64,000 nucleotides of DNA from Desulfovibrio cuneatus DSM 11391. GTDB taxonomy: Bacteria; Desulfobacterota; Desulfovibrionia; Desulfovibrionales; Desulfovibrionaceae. The stretch lies in contig NZ_AUCY01000012.1 of NCBI RefSeq assembly GCF_000430005.1, positions 1 through 64,000 on the forward strand, written 5' to 3'. Positions within the stretch are counted from its first letter, which is position 1; the number at the start of each line of letters is the position of its first letter. Under the pieces are notes generated by a model. The model saw only the letters and a list, made by a program, of their open reading frames with translations, was not told the origin of the DNA and made no database searches. Of the stretch, positions 24,101-36,100 are shown piece after piece. The position numbers were made by a program, and so were the translations under genes.

Positions 24101-27100
24101 GTGAACAGTCGCACAATATACGCAAAATCTTCATTGGTGGTGAGCCATTACGGGCAGCAAATGAAAATGTTGTTGCTGAGTGTGATTGCCTTTATTTTTT
24201 TAGGGCTGCCGACCTCACTGGCCATAGCGAATGGCGGGCGCGGCGGCGGTGATCTTTCCGGGGCAGGGGGGGCCAGCTCAATTACCGGCAATGGCGGCAA
24301 CGGGGGAAACTCTATCGGAGCGCGCGGTGGTGGTGGTGGTGGCGCTGGCGTAAGGGGCGGCGACGGCGGCCGATCCTCCTCTGGGAATACTAACCCTGTA
24401 GGTGTGGGGGGGCAAACTCCCGGTGCCAATGGTACCAATGGTGGCCATGCCTCGGCTGGTGATGGGGGAGGTCATGGGGGCGGGGGCGGTGCTCATCGTC
24501 TGGTGCTGATTATGGACTCTATTCAAACTGCCATACTCAGAGGTGGCAATGGTGGCACAGGCGGCGGTGCCGGCGGTGCCACGGCGGGCTTGGGCGGCGG
24601 CGGCGGCGGGGGCGCTGGTGGCTTCGGAGTGGTAGTCAATTCTGCCCTTGGTGGAAACCCATTATCCCTCGCTATTTCGAGCATAGCACAGGTTTTTGGC
24701 GGTAACGGCGGTGCTGGTGGGTCACGGGGCAATGGAGTAGCACCCACAGGGGGCGCTGGTAGCGGCGGTTTGGGAGGAGTCGGGATTTTCTTCACTGGTG
24801 GTGGCGTACTTGATAACGCGGGTACTGTGCAGGGCGGCACCGGGGGCGCACCGGGCGCAGCGACTTCCCTTGAACGAGGATTGAATGCTGCGGGCGGCGC
24901 GGGGGTGGTCGGCTCAAATTTGCAAATCAACAACAGTGGTACCATTCAAGGGGGCAATGCCGGTAGTGGCCTTACAACCCCCACTGCACCAGCCGTTGCT
25001 GGCGGTGTTGGTATTTCTGGTCAAAACCTGAATGTTATCAATAGCGGCAGGATTCTTGGCGGCCTTGGGCTTGACGTTGGCGGCATCGGTAGCATCCGTG
25101 CCAATGCCATTGAGTTTACTGGTGGCACCAATAGGCTGGAATTGCAGGCAGGCAATACCATTACTGGCAATGTGCTGGCCTTTAGTAGTGCTGATACGCT
25201 GCGGCTGGGTGGCGCGGAAGATGCCGGCTTTAATACCGGGCAACTGGGTGCTTTGGGTACTGCACTGCAATTTCAGGGGTTTGGCCATTTTGAAAAGGTG
25301 GGCAGCAGTACCTGGACGTTGACAGGCACCCCCACACAATCGACGCCGTGGACGATTTCTGAAGGGACTCTTTCGGTAGCCAGCGGTTCTTCTCTTGGTC
25401 ACCCAACAGGTGACCCGGTGACCATTCAGACTGGTGGTGCGTTGGCAATCACTTCCCCCACCACACTGTTAAACACCATTGTGCTTGGCATTGGGGGTGG
25501 CATTATTGATGTTGCCACGGCCCTGGCAAGCGATGTGCTGGTCATGAATGGTCAGATCAGCGGGACACACCTGACCAAAACTGGCATTGGCACCATGCGG
25601 ATGAACCAAAACGTCAATATCAGTTTGACAACCGTGGCAGAAGGGCTGCTGGAGTTGGGCAATGGGGGTGCCAGTGGCTGGATAACTGGCAATATGGAAG
25701 TTGAAACCCCTGGTATTTTGGCCTTTAGCCGTGCCGATAACGTGACCTTTGGCGGGACAATTTCCGGCGATGGATCGGTTCGGCAAACAGGGAGTGGCAT
25801 CACAACCCTGACGGGCAATAACAGCTACACCGGCACGACTTCCATTGAAGCAGGTGGGTTACGGGTAGGCAATGGTGGCAACAGCGGTACATTAACCAGC
25901 GATGTTTCCCTGGCCAGCGGTACCAGCCTCGGCTTTAACCGTACCGGCCTCTGGAATTTTACTCACAGCATTACAGGTGATGGTGCACTGCTACAAATAG
26001 GCAGCGGCACAACAGTACTCAGTGGTAACAATAGCGGTTTTAGCGGAAACACCTCCATTACAGGCGGTAACTTGCGTGTTGATGGCGTGCTGGGTGATGG
26101 CAGCAACACGGTTGCGGTAAGCAACGGAGCGGGACTTCAGGGAAGCGGCACGGTAGATGGAAATGTGACCGTGGCCAATGGCGGTATTTTGTCCCCAGGG
26201 GCAGGAACGGATGGGGTGGGAGCGCTGCACATTGGAGGCAACCTGTCCTTAAATAATGCTTCCCAGCTCAATTATAACCTGGGGCAGGCCGGGGTAACCG
26301 GTGGGTTTTATAACGATATGGTAACCGTGGGCGGCAACCTGGTGCTTGATGGCATCCTGAATGTGGCCACAGTTCCCGGCGGCACCTTCGGCCCTGGTGT
26401 GTACCGACTCTTTTCTTATGGCGGCAGCCTTACCAACAATGACCTGGCACTGGGCACTGGCCTCAACAATATAGACCATTCCATTCTTACCCGCGTTGCA
26501 GGCGAAGTGGATTTGGTCAATACCACCGGCCTTACCCTTAATTACTGGAACCCGGATCAGGATCTCAATGTCCTCAACGGTGGGAGTGGCGTGTGGCAGG
26601 GCGATTCAGGCAACACCAACTGGGCTGATACCAACTTAACGGCTAATGGCCGTTTCACTCCTGGCAGCTTTGCCATTTTTGCTGGTACTGGTGGTACAGT
26701 GACTGTGGATAACAGTGCAGGCACGGTGACCAGTGGTGGTATGCAATTTCTTAGCGACGGGTACACAATTGAAGGCGATGACCTCACCCTCGCTGATGGC
26801 ATGAATGTTATCCGTGTGGGTGATGGCACGGCAGCCAGTGCAAGCAAAACTGCCACCCTCGACAGCGACCTGGTGGGCAACGGGGGCCTGGACAAGGAAG
26901 ACTTTGGTACCCTGCTCCTCACCGGAGACAATACCTACAGAGGCGGCACCATTATTACCGATGGCGTTCTTCAACTGGGAGATGGGATAAATGCGGGGTC
27001 CATCAGTGGTCATGTAACCAACGACGCTACCCTGGCCTTCAATAACCCCAACAGCCTATTCAGCGGCATTATTAGCGGCAGTGGTGATGTGCACCAAATG

Positions 27101-30100
27101 GGCGGCACCACCATTTTTACCGCCAACAACGCCTACACTGGCGCTACCTCCATTGATAATGGCAGTACCCTGCAACTGGGTGATGGCATCACAGCAGGGG
27201 CAATTACGGGGACCAGTGGCATTACCAACAGTGGTACCTTTGCCTTTAACAACCCCGGCATTACCACATTCAACCGTGTAATTAGCGGCAGTGGTGATGT
27301 GCGCCAAATGGGCGGCACCACCGTTCTTACTGGCAGCAGCACATACAGTGGTGCCACCACCATTGACAATGGCAGCACCCTGCAATTGGGCAACGGAAAC
27401 ACAGCCGGGGCAATTACCAGCACCAGCGGCATTACCAACAGCGGCACCCTTGCCTTTAACAACCCCGGCACCACCACCTTTGACCGCGTCATTAGCGGGA
27501 ACGGCAACGTGCACCAAAAGGGCGGCACAACGGTGCTGAGCGGAACCAGCAGCGGCTTTAGCGGCAGCACCTCCATCACGGGCGGTAACTTGCGCGTTGA
27601 TGGCGTGCTGGGTGATGGCAGCAACACGGTTGCGGTGAGCAACGGAGCGGGCCTTCAGGGCAGCGGCACGGTAGATGGAAATGTAACCGTGGCCGACGGC
27701 GGTATTTTGTCCCCAGGGGCAGGAACGGATGGGGTGGGAACGCTGCACATTGGCGGCAACTTGTCCTTAAATAATGGTTCCCAGCTTAATTATAACCTTG
27801 GGCAGGCCGGGGTAACCGGTGGTTCCTATAACGATATGGTAACCGTGGGCGGCGACCTGGTGCTTGATGGCACCCTGAATGTGGCCACAGCCCCCGGCGG
27901 CACCTTCGGGCCCGGTATATATCGCATCTTTTCTTACGTTGGCTCCCTCATCAACAACGGCCTGGCCCTGGGCACAGGCCTCAATAGCACTGATCACTCC
28001 ATTCTTACCCGCATTGCAGGAGAAGTGGATCTGGTCAATACCAACGGCCTTACCCTTAACTACTGGAACCCGGATCAGAACCTCGGCACCCTCAATGGTG
28101 GGAGTGGGGTGTGGCAGGGCGATTTAGGCAACACCAACTGGACAGATACCAACGCTACGGCTATGGGCCGCTTTACCTCCGGCGGTTTTGCTATTTTTGC
28201 CGGCACGGGCGGTACAGTGACTGTGGATAACAGTGCAGGCGCGGTGACCAGTGGCGGCATGCAGTTTATGAGCGATGGCTACAAAATTGAAGGCCAAGAT
28301 ATAACCCTTGCCAGTGGCAAAAACGTTATCCGTGTAGGCGACGGTACAGCAGCCAGTGCTGGCAAAACCGCCACCATTGAAAGCGACCTTGTGGGCACTG
28401 GTGGCGTTGACAAAGAAGACGCCGGAACCCTTATTCTTACTGGCACCAATACCTACACAGGCGGCACCAAAATTACCGACGGGGTTCTCCAACTGGGCGA
28501 CGGGGTAACTGCGGGTTCCATCACCGGCAATGTCACCAACGACGCTACCCTGGCCTTCAATAACCTGAGCAGCCTATTCAGTGGTAGTATCAGCGGGATG
28601 GGTGATGTGCATCAAATGGGCGGTACCACCATTTTTACCGCCAGCAACACCTACACTGGCGCTACCACCATTGATAATGGCAGTATCCTGCAACTTGGTG
28701 ATGGCATCAGCGCAGGGGCAATTACTGGCAGCAGTGGCATTGCCAACAGCGGTACCTTTGCCTTTAACAACCCCGGCACCACCACATTCAACCGTGTCAT
28801 TAGCGGTAATGGCAATGTGCACCAAATAGGCGGCACAACGGTTCTTACCTCCAACAATACTTACAGCGGTGTTACCAACATCGACAACGGTGGTACCCTG
28901 CAATTGGGCGACGGCACCACAGCCGGGGCAATTACCGGTACCAGCGGCATTACCAACAGCGGCACCCTTGCCTTTAACAACCCTGGCACCACCACCTTTG
29001 ACCGTGTAATTAGCGGCAATGGCGAAGTGCACCAAATGGGCGGCACCACCATTCTTACCGCTACCAACACCTATAGCGGTGCCACCACTATTGATAGCGA
29101 CAGTACCCTGCAACTGGGTGACGGCACCACAGCCGGAGCAATTACCAACATCAGCGGCATTGACAACAGCGGTACCCTTGCCTTTAACAACCCCGGCACC
29201 ACTATCTTCGACCGCGTTATTTCTGGCATCGGTGGCGTGCACCAGAAGGGCGGCACTACCGCGCTTACCTCTGACAACACGTATAGCGGCATCACCACCA
29301 TTGACAACGGGAGCACTCTGCAACTGGGCAATGGCGCGGCGAGTGGCAGCATCAACAGCAGCAGTGGTATCAGCAATGACGGTACCCTGATCTTCAACAA
29401 CTCCGGCACAACGTCCTTTGATGGCAGTATTAGCGGCAACGGGGATATAGAGCAGCGCATTGGCAACCTTGTCCTTAACGGCAACAGTGCCAACTTCACC
29501 GGCAATACCCAGGTGAACGGTGGTATTATGCAGGTGGACGGTACCCTTGGGGGCAGCAGCAGTTCTCTTGCTGTAAACACAGGGGCGACCTTAAGTGGCA
29601 GCGGAACCCTTGGTGGCAATGTTACCGTTGGGGCTGGCGGCACCCTTTCCGCTGGTGCGGGAAATGGCATTGATTCCGTAGGGCATCTTTCTGTCAATGG
29701 TAACCTTGCACTTGATTCTGCCAGTACGGTTAATTTTGACTTTGGCGAGGCTGGTGCTGTTGGCGGCCAACTGAATGACCTAGTGGATGTGGCAGGCAAC
29801 CTCACCCTGGCTGGCATCCTGAATGTCAATGTACCCCCTGGCGGCATCTTCGGCCCCGGCCTGTATCGTATTTTCAACTACGGTGGCAGCCTTGTGGACA
29901 ACGGCCTGCTCATTAGTACAGAGCCAGTACCCGGCGAAACCCACGTGCTTACGGCCATTGACCACGAAGTTGATCTGGTCAATACCGCTGGCCTTGATAT
30001 GACCTATTGGGATGGCGGTAATACGGCCTTGCATAACAACAGCCGTATCGACGGTGGGAGTGGTACATGGTCTTTGGCGGCGCTCAACCGGGCTTGGACT

Positions 30101-33100
30101 AGTGAAACTGGCACTGTCAACAGTTCTTACACTAACCCTTCCTTCTCTATTTTTGCGGGAAAGGCCGGAACAGTGACGGTGGATAACAGCGCAGGGCAGG
30201 TCAGGTCTGAAGGCATGCAGTTTGCTGTGGATGGCTACCGCATTCAGGGCGATAGCATTGAGCTTGAAGCGGGCAACAATATTGTGCGTGTGGGCGACGG
30301 CACTGTTACCAGTAAGGATTACACCGCCACCATTGATGCACCGCTTACAGGCAGCGGCGCAATGGAAAAATACGACGTAGGTACCTTGATACTGACTGGT
30401 GCCAACACCTACAGTGGCGGTACCACCATTACGGGCGGTACGCTGCAATTGGGTGATGGCGTAAGTACAGGCTCTATCATTGGCGACGTTACCAACAACG
30501 CCATCATGACCTTTTATAATCCTGGCACCACCACCTTTGATGGCACCATTACCGGAACTGGTGCTGTGCGCCAGGAAAGCGGCACAACGGTGTTTACCAA
30601 AGACAACACCTACAGCGGCGGTACCTACATTCGGGCAGGCGGTACGCTGCAACTTGGCAACGGCATTGGTGGCGGTGCCAGTGGCTGGTTCACTGGTGAT
30701 GTACTGAATGAAGGCGGGCTGGTTTTCAACCGTTCCAACAGCGCCAACTATGGTGATGTCATTTCCGGCTCTGGGACCGTAACGCAACAAGGCAGCGGCA
30801 CCACCACCCTTACCGGGGCCAACACCTATACTGGCGGCACGTTCATTACTGGTGGCACCCTGCAACTGGGTGACGGCATTACAGCAGGTTCTGTTACCGG
30901 GAATATTACCAACAATGCCAAGCTGGCCTTTAACAGCCCCGGCACCACCACTGTTGACAACGTCATCAGCGGCAACGGGCAGATTGCCCAGGAAGGTGGC
31001 ACAACAGTGCTGAGCGGCAACAGCGCCAATTTCAACGGTAACACGCAGGTGAACAATGGTAACCTGCAAGTGGAAGGCACCCTCGGCTCCAGCAGCAGTA
31101 GCCTGACAGTGAACGCAGGGGGCACCCTGAGCGGCAGCGGCACCCTTGGCGGCAATGTGAACGTGGGCAGTGGCACCCTTTCCGCCGGGGAGGGGAATGG
31201 CGTGGATTCCGTTGGGCACCTGCATGTGGGTGGCAACCTTGCACTGGATTCTGCCAGCACCCTCAACTTTGACTTTGGTCGGGTAGGCGTGGTGGGCGGC
31301 GTTGATAACGACCTGGTAAGCGTGGGCGGCAACCTGGTGCTTGACGGCATCCTGAATGCCACTACCGTAAGCGGCGGCACCTTCGGCCCTGGCGTGTACC
31401 GCCTGTTCTCTTACGGCGGTAGCCTTACCAACAACGGCCTGGATTTGGGCACAGGTCTTAGCCCCGCTGATCACTCCATTCTTACCCGCATTGCAGGTGA
31501 AGTGGATTTGGTGAACACCGCTGGCCTTACCCTGAACTACTGGAACCCGGATGGGAGCACCAGTGCCCTTAATGGTGGCAGTGGCGTGTGGCAAGGCAGC
31601 TCAGGCAACACCAACTGGACAGATACCAACCTTACGGCCAACGGCCGTTATACCGACAGCAGTTTTGCCATTTTTGCCGGAACGGGCGGTACCGTCACTG
31701 TAGATAACAGCCAAGGCACGGTGACCACTGGCGGCATGCAGTTCCTTACCGACGGGTACAGAATTCAGGGAGAAGATGTAACCCTTGCCAATGGCGACAA
31801 CGTCATTCGCGTGGGTGACGGCACGGCAGCGCGGGCAGGAACCAAGGCCACCATCGACAGCAATTTGGTGGGCGCAGGGGGCATTGACAAGGAAGACCAT
31901 GGCACCCTGGTGCTTACCGGAACGAACACCTACACCGGCAGCACCAAAGTGACTGATGGCGTGTTGCAACTGGGCGACGGGACAAATGCAGGCTCCATTG
32001 ACGATACCAGCGATGTTGCCATTCGCAGCGGCGGTACCCTGGCCTTCAACAACCCCGGCACCACTACCTTTGACCCCAACATTAGCGGCACAGGTGCGCT
32101 GCACCAGATGAAAGGCACCACCATTCTTACTGGTGCCAACGCGTTCAACGGTGCCACCACCATTGACGGCGGCAGTACTCTGCAACTTGGCAGCGGTGGT
32201 ACCAGCGGCTGGATTGCCGGAAGCGTGAGCAACAGCGGCACCCTTACTTTTAACCGCTCTGATGCCAATACGTATGCAAACATCATCAGCGGCACTGGCG
32301 GCGTGGTGCAACAAGGTGGCGGCAACACCCTTCTGACCAATGCCAACACCTATGTGGGGAACACCACCGTCAACCAAGGTACCCTCACCCTTTCCGGGGC
32401 TGGCAGCATCAACGCTGCAAGTACCGTAAACATTGGTGCAAGTGGCAAATTCAATGTTGAAAATATCACCACCAACAGCGGTAACTACACCTTTGCCAAC
32501 CTGCTTACGGGCAGCGGCCTGCTTAGCGTGGCACTGAATACGGCAAGCAACACCTTCAACTTTGGGGCCAACACTGGCACCGCCTTTACAGGCACCTTGG
32601 CCCTGGGAAGAAGTATTTTCGAACTTGCTGGCGACAACACCAAGGCATTGGGTAACGCTACCCTTGAACTCAACAACGACAACCTGACAACGGTAGGCAC
32701 TGGCAACCAGGCTATTGGCAACCTGCACCTTAACGGCGGGGCACTCAGCTTTGCCAACCAGCCCACTGGGAAAATTACCACCAACACCCTTACCCTTGAT
32801 GACGGGCAAATTCGCATCAACCCGGGGAACACAGCGGACACAAGCGGCAACCTCCTGACCCAAGATGAGGGAATGCGCAAGGTGCTGGTTACGGCCAATA
32901 GCGTTACTGGCAGCGCCAGCAACCTTGACCTGGCTGACCTTTCCGGCACTGCCCTCAGCAGTTCCGATATGGGAATTGTGCAAAGCGGCCGTACTGTTGC
33001 CACAGGCTCTTACGGCTACAACCTTGGCAACAGCGCCACAGAGCTGTTCCTGAACTCAAACTTGTTCCGTATCACCCTGCTTTCCGGTGAAACACTCACC

Positions 33101-36100
33101 CTTTCCGGTGATGCAGCCGCACCCGCCGGTGCCAACGACATGACGGCCCTTATTACCGGCGCAGGCAACCTTACCATTACTGCAACGGATCGTATTCTCC
33201 TCGATAATAGTAATAACAACTATACGGGCAAAACCACTGTTACCAGCGGTACCCTGGCACTTGGCAGCGACCAGGCCCTTGGCAACACCAGCCAGTTGAA
33301 TATTGCCGCCGGGGCCAGCACTGACCTTGGCGGGCACAGCCAAACCATCAACAGCCTCGCTGGAGCGGGCAATTTGCTCATGGCCAATGGCGCACTCACC
33401 GTAACTAACGGCGGCGCATTCTCCGGGGCAATTTCCGGCACTTCCGGCAATTTGCACCTTAACTCCGGCACTCTGATTCTTTCTGGCGACAACACCTATA
33501 CAGGAAGCACCAACATCGACCTGGCAGCAACGTTGCAAATGGGTGAAGGTGGAGCATCTGGACGTTATGCTGGGGACATCAGCAACCAGGGCAACGTTGT
33601 TTTCGATAACACTGGGGCAGACGTAACCTATGCTGGGGTCATTTCCGGCAGCGGCTCGTTGACCCAGCAAGGCGACAACACCTTGACCCTGAGCCAGAGT
33701 AATACCTACACCGGCAGCACCGCTGTTGCTTCCGGCACCCTGAAATTAACTGGTGCGGGCAGCATCAGCCCAACCAGCGCAGTTGCTATTGGTGACGGTG
33801 CAACCTTCCGTATTGAAAACACCACAGCCAACGGTGGTGATTACCTGTTTGTCAATCCGTTACGCGGTACGGGGACCCTGTCTGTGGACCTCATAAATAG
33901 TGCCAACATATTCGACTTTGGCAGTGCCGCCGGAACAGTTTTTGCCGGAACACTTGACCTTGGACGAAGCACGTTTGACCTTTCCGGGCAAAATACCCTT
34001 GCCTTGCAAGACGCAACACTGGTGGCCAGCACAGGCAATACCACCACTGTGGGAAATGGAAACCAGGTGCTTTCCGGCTTCAAGTTCAATGGTGGCACCG
34101 TGTATTTTGACGCAGACAATCCTCCCTCAGGCACTATTGCCCATACCATCATAGAAACCACAGACCTGCTGGACGTTTCCCAGGACGGTACGGCCCAAGT
34201 TGATATCCCAGCGGGCTTCACCACCAACCCACCGGTGGTGGACACCAACTTGTCGCTCCTGGAACAGGATGATGATAATGTCCAACTGAAGCTCATCCAG
34301 GCCAATGACCAAGTTATTGGCAGTGCCGGGGCCATTGAACTCATCGACGAGAATGGTGACGAGATTACTAACGAAACCACCCTGGACATTAGCAACACGG
34401 TGGGAGGGCCAAACGTTGCCAAAGGGCATTACGACTACCGCCTGACCACCAGCTCCGCCAATGATGGCCTTTACATTAACTACGGGCTTTTGCAACTTGA
34501 CCTTATAGGCCAAGGAAGCGATGCCACCATCCTTTCACCCCGCGCGGGCGCAACAGCTACTGCGGCAGATTTATCCGCATTGCTCACAGGCAGCGGTGAT
34601 CTGGCCATCGTCACCCAGCCGGGGGACTATGTGTCGCTCTCCAACTTGAACAACGACTACACAGGCACCACCACGGTACGTAGCGGCAACCTGAAACTGG
34701 CCAACGATAATGTACTCGGGAACACCTCAAACCTGACTATCGCCGCAGGTGGCGCCGTTGACATGGATGGGTACACCCAATCTGTTGGCGCCCTGAACAC
34801 CGTGGCAGGCAGCCAGCTTCTTGTTGACGGCAGCCTCAACATTACCAGCACGCAACGTACACCGGGCGAAACAGCGGGTGGCGGCGTTGACGTGAACTCT
34901 TTGTATGGCGCTGGCGAACTGCATATTGACGACAGTAGGGTATATGTAAACAAGACCCAGAGCGGCTTTACTGGCAATGTCATTCTTGATGGTGGTGCCA
35001 CTTTGTTCCTGAACACCGCCAAAGGCTTTAACGCAGAAAGCCTGCATCTTTCCCACGCGGACGACACCCTGATTTTCGGCGATGAAAGTCACTTCAACGC
35101 AGCCTGGACTTCCATTCCACAGGGCGACCATGGTATCTCCCTTAGCGGTATAGGTAACGTTTCTGTGCAAGATAGCTCGGACGTTAATTTTACCGCGGAC
35201 AACAGCGACTTCTCAGGTCGCTTCCTCATTGGCGACAGCTCTGTGCTGCGTGCCTCCCAGGCCAACAACCTGGGCAGCGCGAGCATTGACAATGCCGGGA
35301 CTGCCGTTCTTACTGTGAATAATGATTGGGATCTTACCAATGCTATGACGGGCGACGGCACCCTGATTAAAGACGGCAGTGCCACCCTGCGGGCAGACCA
35401 ATCCCTGGCGGCCTTCAGCGGTACCACCCAGGTTAAGGCGGGTACCCTGGCCTTTGGTGACACGACACCCTCGGTTGGTGGCAACATCGGCGGGAATGTT
35501 ATTGTAGAGAGTGACGCGGTACTGTTGGGCCATGGCAGCATCGCTGGCGGCCTTAACAACGCAGGTACTGTTCGTCTGAGCGGTGATGGTGGTGCAGTGC
35601 TTTCCGTTGCGGGCAACTATATGTCCAATGGTGGCTCGCTGTACCTTAACACTGTGCTTGGCAACAGCCAGTCCCTTACCGACCGCCTTGTGGCAGGTAG
35701 CGTAAGCCTTGGCCCTGGTGGCGCCACGAGGTTGTATGTGAACAATGTTGGCGGCCTGGGTGCGAAAACCACAGGTAACGGGATTGAAGTGGTGCATGTT
35801 AACGGCGGTGCGGCTGCATCTGCTGCGGGTGCGTTTGTACTGGGTGACCACGTCAAAGCAGGTGCCTACGAATATTCGCTTTACCACAATGGCGTAGGTG
35901 GGGCCAATGGGAGCTGGTATCTGCGTTCTGCCAATGACAGCCCGGTTGGCCCGTCCGATCCCTATCGTCCTGAAGTGCCTGCCTATATGGTTTCTTCCGC
36001 GTTAGCCAGCAAGTTTGGTCTTGCCATGCTGGGCACCTGGAATGAGCGTTCAGGTTCCTATGCCAGCGCTAATACATCTGGTTCTTCGCAGGCTGAGCAT

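Noticed and set aside
28650-29330. CRISPR-like regular repeats
   Set aside because: The 210-base periodicity is in frame and encodes beta-strand repeats of the autotransporter.
29780-31594. A 604-codon minus-strand open frame inside the autotransporter
   Set aside because: Caused by the repetitive Gly/Thr/Asn codons of the autotransporter; no motif of its own.
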